Shown here piece by piece: positions 1 through 6,624 of a stretch of DNA of 11,596 nucleotides; the first letter of the stretch is position 1; every line of letters starts with the position of its first letter. This DNA comes from an uncultured Blautia sp. (GTDB lineage: Bacteria; Bacillota; Clostridia; Lachnospirales; Lachnospiraceae). Both the position numbers and the translations under genes were made by a program. A model generated the notes under the pieces. It saw only the letters and a list, made by a program, of their open reading frames with translations, did no database searches and had not been told where the DNA came from. The stretch lies in contig CAMBYR010000044.1 in the NCBI GenBank assembly GCA_945872375.1, forward strand, positions 1 to 11,596. Reading direction: 5' to 3'.

Positions 1-1560
1 CTGCACCTGTTCCTCGCTTTCAACACCCTCAGCGATCACATCCAGATTCAGGTGCTTGCCAAGATTGATGATAAAGCTCAGAATACTTTTATCCTGAACA
101 ATGCGTTTTTCACTCATAAATTTCATATCCAGCTTCAAAACATCCAGAAGCAGGTCTCCAAGCATATTCAATGAAGAATAGCCGGAACCAAAGTCATCCA
201 TTTCTATAACAAATCCATGCTCTCTGAGCCTGTCAACTGTCTCCACGATCTGGCGCGGATTATCTGTATAGGCCGATTCTGTCACTTCCAGATGAAGCAT
301 CTTTGTCTCAATTCCGTATTTCTTCACAAGGCCGATCAGACACTCCATAAGATCCGGTGCACCAAAATCCACTCTGGAAATATTCACGGAAACAGGAACA
401 ATACAAAGGCCTTTATTCTCCCAGTCCTTCAGGCAGCGACAGGCCTCCTCCCATACATAACAGTCAAGTTTTGTGATAAATCCGTTTTTTTCAAACAGCG
501 GAATAAACTCCCCGGGCGAAATAAACCCAAACTCCGGGTGTTCCCACCTTACCAGTGCTTCTGCCCCCACCATTCTTCCGGACTCAATGTGATACTTCGG
601 CTGAAAATATACAACAAACTGTCTTTCCCGGATCGCCGCTTCCATATTGTCGAGAAGATGCTTTTCCCGGAGAAGCTCCACTCTCAGAGAATCATCGTAT
701 CGGGAGATCACCTGTCCATAATGGCGTTTAATACGCTCCAGCGCAAGAACCGCTCTGTCGCACATGGCAGAAACCTGCAATTCTCTTTCTACCTTTTCAT
801 AGATTCCAAATTTCACTACCAGGTTGGAAATCGGTGCCTTCTCGCTGTCCTGAAGAAAGCCCTTCAGAAATTCTTCTTCCTCCAGATCCTGCCGGTGCTC
901 CACAAGCGCTGCAAAAACATCACCGCGCAGACGGCAGCAAAGCTCTGTTCTCCTGGTAAAATATTTTCTGAAACAGCCTGCCAGATAGGCCAGTACTTCG
1001 TCTCCTTTCTGGATTCCATTAAGCTCATTGACCATTTTAAAGTTTTCCACATCACTGCAGATAATATCAAATTCGGTATGCGGATTCTCTTCCAGAATAG
1101 CTGCCGCATACCGATAAAAAAATTCGCGGCTGTACAGTCCGGTAAGTTTATCATGTTCAAGATAATTCATCATGCTGGAGGTTTCGCACAAATGAAGAAT
1201 ACTCTGTACACGATATTTTACAATTTCCGGATTATAAGGTTTAATCACATAATCCGTCGCACCGTTTTTCAATCCGCGGATCTCATCTTCATCACTTTCC
1301 TGACTGGTCGTAATAATTACCGGAATTCCAGACCAGCATTCATTTTTCTTCAGTTCTTCCAGAACCTGAAAGCCATCCATCTCCGGCATAACAATATCAA
1401 GAAGGATCAGTGAAATATCCTTCCAGTTTTTCCTGACAATTTCCAGTGCCTCCATTCCATTGGAAGCACTCAGGATAGAATAATCCTTTCGAAGAATCTC
1501 GCCCAGAATTGCAACATTGATGTATTCATCATCTACAATCAGGATCGTTTTCTTTTCCAT
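1..1560 (-). CDS. REC-GGDEF-EAL cyclic-di-GMP response regulator (3' end beyond window)
   Basis: This is probably a cytoplasmic two-component response regulator that breaks down cyclic-di-GMP. The 520 visible residues run from the ATG at 1558-1560 to the left edge without a stop, so the C terminus is missing. The receiver domain (about 5-120) has the acidic pair D10/D11, phospho-acceptor D55 in LILLDIVMPEMDG, T84/T85 and K107. The GGDEF domain (about 135-290) is degenerate: the signature reads RGDVF (212-216), and the upstream inhibitory-site position reads R203-x-x-E206. The EAL domain (about 305 onward) looks catalytically complete: E334 in EALVRW, N393 in VNIS, E425 in LEVTES, D455/D456 in MDDFGSGYSSL, K476 and E511 in AEGVE. 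The likely role is therefore phosphorylation-controlled phosphodiesterase, with GGDEF as a possible GTP-sensing or structural domain. No partner kinase is in the window. The gene has its own promoter. Confidence 0.93.
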   Translation of the reverse strand, partial: MEKKTILIVDDEYINVAILGEILRKDYSILSASNGMEALEIVRKNWKDISLILLDIVMPEMDGFQVLEELKKNECWSGIPVIITTSQESDEDEIRGLKNGATDYVIKPYNPEIVKYRVQSILHLCETSSMMNYLEHDKLTGLYSREFFYRYAAAILEENPHTEFDIICSDVENFKMVNELNGIQKGDEVLAYLAGCFRKYFTRRTELCCRLRGDVFAALVEHRQDLEEEEFLKGFLQDSEKAPISNLVVKFGIYEKVERELQVSAMCDRAVLALERIKRHYGQVISRYDDSLRVELLREKHLLDNMEAAIRERQFVVYFQPKYHIESGRMVGAEALVRWEHPEFGFISPGEFIPLFEKNGFITKLDCYVWEEACRCLKDWENKGLCIVPVSVNISRVDFGAPDLMECLIGLVKKYGIETKMLHLEVTESAYTDNPRQIVETVDRLREHGFVIEMDDFGSGYSSLNMLGDLLLDVLKLDMKFMSEKRIVQDKSILSFIINLGKHLNLDVIAEGVESEEQVQ

Positions 1561-1653
1561 GATACCTCAACTTCCTTCTGCCCCCCTCGAAAAAAATTGT
1601 GATACCTGAAAAACCTGTTCTAATAAAGCCCATGTTCCTGAACAACTATTCTC

Positions 1654-1694
1654 GTTGCGGCAGATTCCGCAGTTCCCTCAAAAGAAACTGCAAC
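1654..1694 (-). other. Predicted three-way-junction RNA in the 5' leader of the REC-GGDEF-EAL gene
   Basis: Starting about 20 nt after the predicted transcription start, the leader can fold into three stems with no unpaired junction bases. An outer GTTG/CAAC stem (1691-1694 with 1654-1657) encloses a 7-bp hairpin CAGTTTC/GGAACTG (1684-1690 with 1670-1676, 7-nt loop, one G-U pair) and a 3-bp hairpin CGG/CCG (1667-1669 with 1658-1660, 6-nt loop). I do not recognise it as a known riboswitch; it lacks the conserved cores I know for cyclic-di-GMP-I or -II aptamers. The outer and smaller stems are short, so the fold is only a candidate. Confidence 0.4.
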
Positions 1695-1719
1695 TCCAAC
1701 CAATTTGCTAGATAGAGAT

Positions 1720-1748
1720 ATTATAGTCTTTTTTGTAAATTCTGTCAA
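1720..1748 (-). promoter_or_regulatory. Perfect sigma-A consensus promoter for the REC-GGDEF-EAL gene
   Basis: On the minus strand there is TTGACA (1743-1748), a 17-nt spacer and TATAAT (1720-1725), matching the housekeeping consensus at all twelve positions with optimal spacing. The predicted start is the A near 1713, giving a leader of about 153 nt before the ATG at 1560. The site lies in the gap after the MATE gene, so the regulator can be transcribed independently of the operon upstream. Confidence 0.85.
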
Positions 1749-1806
1749 TATGTGCAGAAAATTCGGAATTATCCTGACATTTTCATTTTTTTCATAAGTA
1801 TATGCG

Positions 1807-3204
1807 TTATTTTGCTACTATATTCTGAAGCCATACACCCTTTTTCACCAGGATAAATCCTATCAGACACTTCAGAAAATCTCCGAGCTGCACCAACACC
1901 AGAATAGCAACCACATGGATCACGGTAAAACGACTGCAAAACCAGGCAATGGGTACACTGACTGCCCAGATGAAAACACTGTCAAAAAAGAAGGTAACCA
2001 CTGTTTTTCCTCCGGAACGCAGCGTGAAATATGCGGCGTGAAGAAACGCTCCCTGCGGCATAAAAACAGCCTGAACCATAATCAGCTGCATTGCCAGATG
2101 ACGTACTTCCGCAGTCGTATTGTAAATTTTCGGAAACAGCGGAGACACCAGCAGCATCAGTATGGCGATCCCTGTGCAGCATGCAACAGAAAACGCAATC
2201 ATTTTATTGTCTGTATCCCGTGCTTCTTCCATTTTACCGGCTCCCAGAAGCTGTCCGACAACAATTGCAACGGAATCTCCAAGGGCAATAAATACCACGT
2301 TAAATACGTTATTCAGTGTATTTGCAATATTCAGCGCGGCCACAACATTCAGACCGCGGATGGAATAACACTGCGCCAGAACCGCCATGGCTGATGCCCA
2401 GAGTGTTTCATTCACAAGCAGCGGCACACCCTTGATAAAATACTTCTTTACAAGCTGTACCGGTACTTTCAGTGTCCGGTAAACACCCACAACAAAAGGA
2501 TTTTTATCCAGATTTCTGTGCGTCCATGTGATGACGATCGCAGCCTCCACATATCTGGATAATATGGTTGCCAGAGCGGCTCCTTCCACACCAAGAGCGG
2601 GCATTCCCATTTTTCCGAAAATAAGCAGGTAGTTTAAGACCAGGTTTACCAGCACTGCTGCCACACCTGCTTTCATGGGGACAACTGTTTCTCCGCATTC
2701 ACGCAGAGTACTCGCATAGATCTGGACCATCATAAATGGCAGCAAACCAAAAAGGCACACTCGCAGATACCGTTTTCCGGAAATCAGTGCAGTGGAAAGA
2801 TCGCCGCCATTGCTGTTTCCGCTTAAATACAAACGGATCAGATCTTCCCCGAAGGTACAAAACAGAAGGATCGCGGTCACCGTCAGAATCAGTGCCATCC
2901 AGAATTTATACCGAAATGTATGACGGACACCCTCATGATCCTTCTGTCCAAAATACTGTGCTGTAAAAATACCAGCTCCTGCAAGACCTCCAAAAATACA
3001 TAGATTATATACGAATATCAACTGGTTCACTATGGCAACACCGGACATTTGCTCCGTACCGATCTGCCCCACCATAATATTGTCCAGCATGCCTACAAAA
3101 TTTGTAATACCATTCTGAATCATGATGGGAACCGCAATTCCCAGCACCATGGCATAAAATCGGCGATCGCCGACAAATTTTTTTCGAATGACTGTCATTT
3201 TCAT
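1807..3204 (-). CDS. MATE-family multidrug/organic cation exporter
   Basis: This is a polytopic inner-membrane exporter of the MATE (NorM/DinF-like) family, which uses Na+ or H+ gradients to export small organic molecules. Its 465 residues are the usual length and contain about twelve hydrophobic segments. The N-terminal stretch around residues 20-60, with VPIMIQNGI and MLDNIMVGQIG, is typical of the family. The start at 3204 follows GAGGAA at short spacing; an alternative ATG two codons in (3198) is equally possible. It begins 8 nt after the larE-like stop and is the last gene of the sufC-like operon, so its substrate may relate to that pathway, although MATE substrates cannot be read from sequence. 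No convincing rho-independent terminator follows its TAA stop. Confidence 0.92.
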   Translation of the reverse strand: MKMTVIRKKFVGDRRFYAMVLGIAVPIMIQNGITNFVGMLDNIMVGQIGTEQMSGVAIVNQLIFVYNLCIFGGLAGAGIFTAQYFGQKDHEGVRHTFRYKFWMALILTVTAILLFCTFGEDLIRLYLSGNSNGGDLSTALISGKRYLRVCLFGLLPFMMVQIYASTLRECGETVVPMKAGVAAVLVNLVLNYLLIFGKMGMPALGVEGAALATILSRYVEAAIVITWTHRNLDKNPFVVGVYRTLKVPVQLVKKYFIKGVPLLVNETLWASAMAVLAQCYSIRGLNVVAALNIANTLNNVFNVVFIALGDSVAIVVGQLLGAGKMEEARDTDNKMIAFSVACCTGIAILMLLVSPLFPKIYNTTAEVRHLAMQLIMVQAVFMPQGAFLHAAYFTLRSGGKTVVTFFFDSVFIWAVSVPIAWFCSRFTVIHVVAILVLVQLGDFLKCLIGFILVKKGVWLQNIVAK

Positions 3205-3211
3205 AGTTTCC

Positions 3212-4024
3212 TCATCCTGTTATCTGATCCATACTTCCACTCCGAAAGCCCTCCAGATCCATGGTCACATAACCAAAGCCCAGATCTTTCAACAGAGGTA
3301 TGATATTATTCCTTATTTCAAGCACACGGCTGAAATCTTCCTGATCGACTTCCAGCCTTGTGATGGATCCGTGCACACGAACACGAACATTCCGAAAGCC
3401 CTGACTTCTCAGAAAGCTCTCTGCCTGGTCGATTCGCTTCAGAAGCTCCGGACGAATCTCCGCTCCATAGGGCAGTCTGGTAGCCAGACAGGGAGAAGAC
3501 GGTCGTTCTGCAGACAGCACTCCATATTCTCCCGCCAGAAAACGGACTTCATCCTTGGTAAAGCCGCATTCTGCAAGAGGACTTTTGATGCCCAGTTCCC
3601 GAACAGCCTGAATTCCCGGCCGGTACACATGAAGATCATCCTCGTTGGTGCCTTCCATCACTGTCTGAATCCCTTTTTCTTCTGCAAAGTCAAGCATTCC
3701 GGAATATAACTCTTTCTTGCAGAGATAGCAGCGGTTTTCCGGATTGAAACGAATTTCCGGCACCGCCAGCTCATCCACCTTCAAAACCACATGTATGGCA
3801 GAAGTCTTTTCCAGCACCTTTTTGGCAGCTTCCAGATCTGCCGCCGGATGCAGAACCGTATCCAGCGTTATGGCATAAACTGCAGTTCCATAACGCGCGG
3901 ATGCCTTACAGGCCGCATGCAGCAGCAGACTGGAATCCACACCGCCGGAAAATGCCACACATACATCCTGACGGCAGTACTGATCCAGCAATGCTTCCAG
4001 ACGTTCCTTTTTTTTATTATCCAT
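3212..4024 (-). CDS. larE: LarE-family ATP-dependent sulfur transferase
   Basis: LarE proteins are PP-loop ATP pyrophosphatases that adenylylate a substrate carboxylate and insert sulfur; in Lactiplantibacillus they build the nickel-pincer cofactor of lactate racemase. This 270-residue protein has the PP-loop SGGVDSS at 26-32 and a MEGTNEDD segment near 123-130. It has RCYLCK with C99 and C102, and the family segment SSPCLATRLPYG with C169, which corresponds to the sulfur-donor cysteine of LarE. Having CxxC plus this cysteine suggests the [4Fe-4S]-binding subtype rather than the sacrificial single-cysteine type. An upstream in-frame start at 4171 was rejected because it would lie deep inside the preceding gene. 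The ATG at 4024 has GGAGG 6 nt upstream and starts exactly at the PP-loop domain. It overlaps the preceding gene by 8 bp. No larA, larB or larC is in the window, so the true substrate is uncertain. Confidence 0.85.
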   Translation of the reverse strand: MDNKKKERLEALLDQYCRQDVCVAFSGGVDSSLLLHAACKASARYGTAVYAITLDTVLHPAADLEAAKKVLEKTSAIHVVLKVDELAVPEIRFNPENRCYLCKKELYSGMLDFAEEKGIQTVMEGTNEDDLHVYRPGIQAVRELGIKSPLAECGFTKDEVRFLAGEYGVLSAERPSSPCLATRLPYGAEIRPELLKRIDQAESFLRSQGFRNVRVRVHGSITRLEVDQEDFSRVLEIRNNIIPLLKDLGFGYVTMDLEGFRSGSMDQITG

Positions 4025-4781
4025 ATGCTTCCTCCGACAGAGCATCCAGCCAGACTGCCGCGTTTTCCGGATGTTTTGCATTGACCAGAACAGCGGCATA
4101 AACCGGATACCCCAGTTCCAGGGACTCAAGCCCCTTATTTCCATCCAGGCAAACGTAATAGGTTTTCGCATCCTCCCCGAATTTCTCCAGGGTCTCCGGT
4201 GAAAGCACCTGATCCAGTTCTGTCAGATAATCCGCCTCTGTCAGCCCCTGCAGCAGTTCTTCTCCTGCCAGCAGCACATCAATTCCCTGCACGGAAGCCT
4301 GTGCAACAAACACCATCTGCGAATTGGTATCAAGTTCTTTTCCGGTACTGTCCGTATTAAGAGATGTGGAAATCTGCACCTCCTCATATTTGTCTGTGGT
4401 TCCCAGAAGAGTTCTGATTTCCTCCTCCAGGAGTTCCGGCTCGGAAAGTCCTCCGTTTATTACTGAAATAGTGAGAATACTTTCTATTTTTGAGTTTTCA
4501 TACCAGTCCCTGATTACAAATCCCAGTATGATCAGGCCGATAAGCCCAAACAGAACAAACTTATAGTACATCCACAGATACTGGATCTTTTTTTCGAGAC
4601 CCATGCCCTTAATTTTTTCTTTTTCCAGAAGCCGCCGTTCCCTGCGTGAAAGATCTGATTCATACACTCTGGGCTCCGTCTGTACCGGCTCACTGTTCCC
4701 TTCCATCATCCGGATTTTTCTCTGGATAGCGTTTTCTTTAAGTTCCTCTTCCCCCTGAGTATTCTTCTGTTCTTCGCTCAT
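4017..4781 (-). CDS. Single-pass membrane protein of unknown function
   Basis: I do not recognise a family for this 254-residue protein. Residues 1-70 are charged and rich in Glu, Lys and Arg, with no signal peptide, and look cytoplasmic and partly helical (for example SRRERRLLEKEKIKG). One hydrophobic helix spans about 73-91 (FVLFGLIGLIILGFVI). The remaining roughly 160 residues are acidic and should face outside by the positive-inside rule. They contain alternating strand-like and helix-like stretches and a single cysteine (YYVCLDG), with no catalytic motif that I can identify. It follows the sufB-like gene by 13 nt, with CAGGAG before its ATG, and overlaps larE by 8 bp, so it is firmly inside the operon. 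It could be a membrane anchor, sensor or accessory factor for the neighbouring MATE protein or the sulfur-transfer enzymes; this is inference from position only. Confidence 0.85.
   Translation of the reverse strand: MSEEQKNTQGEEELKENAIQRKIRMMEGNSEPVQTEPRVYESDLSRRERRLLEKEKIKGMGLEKKIQYLWMYYKFVLFGLIGLIILGFVIRDWYENSKIESILTISVINGGLSEPELLEEEIRTLLGTTDKYEEVQISTSLNTDSTGKELDTNSQMVFVAQASVQGIDVLLAGEELLQGLTEADYLTELDQVLSPETLEKFGEDAKTYYVCLDGNKGLESLELGYPVYAAVLVNAKHPENAAVWLDALSEEAYG
4031..4035 (-). promoter_or_regulatory. Ribosome binding site fixing the larE start
   Basis: GGAGG on the minus strand sits 6 nt before the ATG at 4024, inside the last codons of the preceding membrane-protein gene. It supports the short start and implies translational coupling across the 8-bp overlap. 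Confidence 0.8.
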
Positions 4782-4794
4782 TTTATCTCCTGTT

Positions 4795-5712
4795 TCATTT
4801 TAAAAATCCATTTACAATCTGTTCCTCAGCCTCTGCCTCCGTAAGCCCAAGAGTCATCAGCTTAATGATCTGCTCTCCCGCAATTTTTCCAATGGCTGCC
4901 TCATGAATCAGTGCTGCATCCACATGATTTGCGGAAAGCTCCGGAACTGCACTGATTTTTGCGTCATCCATAATAATGGCATCACATTCCGTATGTCCGC
5001 TGCATCGATGATTTCCGTGAATATGTGAAGTAAAAAGCTGGTAAGAATGATCTCTTGCCACGGAACGGGATACCACATTCGCTGCGGAATCCTCTCCGTT
5101 CAGTCTCACATCGAAATAGCTTTCCGCATGCTGCGTTCCGTGAGTCATCAGACGCTCTGTCACCACCAGCTTTGCCCCTGCATCCAGCTCGGCCTTATTT
5201 TCCCTCCTGGTAGAGTCCACACCGCGGATCTGAACAGTTTCCATTTCCATAAAGCTGTCCTCACCCAGATGAATCTCTGTGACAGGATTCATGATCTTTT
5301 CACCTTTGCCGTCTCCGCTCCCATAATGCTTTTCCACATATTTTACATGGGCATTTCTGCCGATAAAGAAACGGTGAAGGCCGTCATGCCTGCTGGCTGC
5401 ATCTCCTCCGTTATGGATCCCGCAGCCGGCAATAATCGTCACATCTGCATCATCCCCTACAAAAAAGTCATTATAAACGATTTCTTCCAGACCGGACTGA
5501 CTCAGGATCACCGGAATATGCACGCTTTCATTTTGTGTTCCCGGCATGATGTGGATCTCGATTCCTGATTTATCCTTTTTGGGAATAATTTCAATATTTG
5601 CCGTACTGTTCCGCTCTATACTTGCGCCGTTTGCACGGATATTGTACGCCCCCGTGGGGATCTCATGCAGTCCCGAAACTGCCTCCAATAATTCTCTCTG
5701 AATTGCATCCAT
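4795..5712 (-). CDS. Short SufB/SufD-family Fe-S cluster scaffold protein (SmsB-like)
   Basis: This 305-residue cytoplasmic protein is a core beta-helix member of the SufB/SufD family and probably assembles Fe-S clusters with the adjacent ATPase. It lacks the long N-terminal part of E. coli SufB (495 residues). It resembles SufB rather than SufD at key sites. C97 in IAGCGIHN lines up with E. coli SufB C254, C243 in TECDAII lines up with C405, and H270-E271 in LIHEAAIGKI match H433/E434. A further cysteine is C237. The C-terminal helices end in VNGFL, as SufB does in VNGF. It starts 14 nt after the SufC-like stop, with AAAGGAGG at that stop. No SufD, SufS, SufU or SufE lies in the window, so the pair resembles the minimal SMS-type SufBC arrangement. 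The alignment to E. coli is from memory of the motifs. Confidence 0.88.
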   Translation of the reverse strand: MDAIQRELLEAVSGLHEIPTGAYNIRANGASIERNSTANIEIIPKKDKSGIEIHIMPGTQNESVHIPVILSQSGLEEIVYNDFFVGDDADVTIIAGCGIHNGGDAASRHDGLHRFFIGRNAHVKYVEKHYGSGDGKGEKIMNPVTEIHLGEDSFMEMETVQIRGVDSTRRENKAELDAGAKLVVTERLMTHGTQHAESYFDVRLNGEDSAANVVSRSVARDHSYQLFTSHIHGNHRCSGHTECDAIIMDDAKISAVPELSANHVDAALIHEAAIGKIAGEQIIKLMTLGLTEAEAEEQIVNGFLK

Positions 5713-5725
5713 CGTTCTGCCTCCT

Positions 5726-6469
5726 TTATTTCACCTTTACTTTGTCACAGGAAACTGCCGCCGCATCTGTTCCCAGAAGCTGCGGAAGGATCTCATCTCT
5801 GGAACCTTCTTTTTTCAGTTCACCGTCTGCGATCAGCAGGATCTTGTCTGCAATGTTCAGGATCCGCTCCTGATGTGAAATAATTAATATTGAGCCATGA
5901 AGCTGGCTGTGCATTTCCTCGAACACCTGAATGAGGTTCTGAAAGCTCCATAAATCAATCCCCGCTTCCGGCTCGTCGAACACGGAAACCCTGGTCTTCC
6001 TGGCCATGATCGTAGCAATCTCGATTCGCTTGATTTCTCCGCCGGAAAGGCTTGCATTGACTTCTCTTTTAATATAGTCCTTGGCGCAAAGTCCGACTCT
6101 GGAAAGATACTGGCAGGCTCCCGCAACGGAAATATCCGTTCCCGCCGCCAGACGGATCAGATCAAACACTGTCACTCCCTTAAAACGTACCGGCTGCTGA
6201 AAGGCGTAGCTGATTCCAAGCTTTGCACGATCTGTGACACTCATATCAGTAATATCCTCTCCATCCCACAGGATCTGTCCGGATGTGGGCTTTTCGATAC
6301 CGGCAATGATTTTGGCAAGCGTCGATTTCCCGCCTCCGTTCGGGCCGGTAATCACTACAAACTGATTGTCTTCCAGGGTAAAGCTTACATCCTTCAAAAT
6401 CCCGATTTCTCTTTTGCTTCTGGATTTTTCATCAGGTACCTGGAAACAGATATTTCGTAATTCTAACAT
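5726..6469 (-). CDS. sufC: SufC-like ATPase of a minimal SufBC system
   Basis: This 247-residue protein is a cytoplasmic ABC-type ATPase that should dimerise with the SufB-like partner and use ATP to drive scaffold rearrangement during Fe-S cluster assembly. It has Walker A GPNGGGKST (42-50), a Q-loop at Q91/Q92 in AFQQPVRFKG, signature LSGGEIKR (141-148), Walker B VSVFDEPEAGID (D165/E166) and switch H209 in ISHQ. Length matches E. coli SufC (248). The Walker B region differs from the usual SufC DESDSGLDID, placing it in a divergent branch. It has no membrane partner, and the SufB-like gene follows at once, which rules against an ordinary ABC transporter ATPase. GGAGG lies just before the ATG at 6469. 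It is the first gene of the operon. Confidence 0.9.
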   Translation of the reverse strand: MLELRNICFQVPDEKSRSKREIGILKDVSFTLEDNQFVVITGPNGGGKSTLAKIIAGIEKPTSGQILWDGEDITDMSVTDRAKLGISYAFQQPVRFKGVTVFDLIRLAAGTDISVAGACQYLSRVGLCAKDYIKREVNASLSGGEIKRIEIATIMARKTRVSVFDEPEAGIDLWSFQNLIQVFEEMHSQLHGSILIISHQERILNIADKILLIADGELKKEGSRDEILPQLLGTDAAAVSCDKVKVK

Positions 6470-6528
6470 GTTTTGTCCTCCGTTAATGTGTTCAGCAGTT
6501 CTTACCTGCCGAAAAGATACTGAATCCT

Positions 6529-6537
6529 ATCATAACA
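6529..6537 (-). promoter_or_regulatory. Candidate extended -10 promoter for the sufC-like operon
   Basis: The minus strand reads TGTTATGAT, an extended -10 (TG-n-TATGAT, with the hexamer at 6529-6534), about 60 nt before the sufC-like start. The -35 region is poor (TGTTCA at 17-nt spacing), which fits an extended -10 promoter. A TTCAG/CTGAA pair in the leader is too weak to call as a structure. Confidence 0.5.
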
Positions 6538-6575
6538 TACTTTCTGATAAATGAACAGGCGTTTGTTGCAAAATA

Positions 6576-6624
6576 TGTTCACAGCTAATATCCCCTTTTG
6601 CTGTTCACAGGTAATATCCCCTTT
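6576..6624. repeat. Two-copy direct tandem repeat, 26-bp period
   Basis: A 23-bp unit beginning TGTTCACAG and ending ATCCCCTTT occurs at 6576-6598 and 6602-6624. The copies match at 22 of 23 bases (C against G at the tenth base) and are separated by 3 bp. The right copy overlaps the first two bases (6623-6624) of the DUF3825-like stop codon; the left copy lies in the gap before the sufC-like promoter. No third copy was noticed in the window. Confidence 0.85.

Noticed and set aside
217..1413. Long plus-strand open frame of 398 codons
   Set aside because: It lies opposite the REC-GGDEF-EAL gene, whose translation carries clear domain motifs throughout; the plus-strand translation has no recognisable motif.
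1561..1713. Cyclic-di-GMP riboswitch in the leader of the EAL gene
   Set aside because: None of the conserved aptamer core sequences known to me for class I or II is present; only an unclassified three-way junction can be drawn.
1757..1784. Possible terminator after the MATE gene (GAAAAT/ATTTTC stem)
   Set aside because: The stem has a mismatch and a bulge, and the T-run lies on the plus-strand side, which is the wrong side for stopping the minus-strand MATE transcript.
4025..4171. 49-residue N-terminal extension of LarE
   Set aside because: The extension is read out of frame inside the preceding gene, has no ribosome binding site, and the family begins at the downstream ATG, which has GGAGG 6 nt upstream.
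5047..5568. Plus-strand 173-codon frame
   Set aside because: It is antisense to the SufB-like gene, which has conserved residues along its full length; no ribosome binding site or motif supports the plus-strand frame.
6479..6528. Hairpin from TTCAG/CTGAA arms in the sufC-like leader
   Set aside because: Only about five pairs close a long interior, and competing pairings exist; it is too weak to call.
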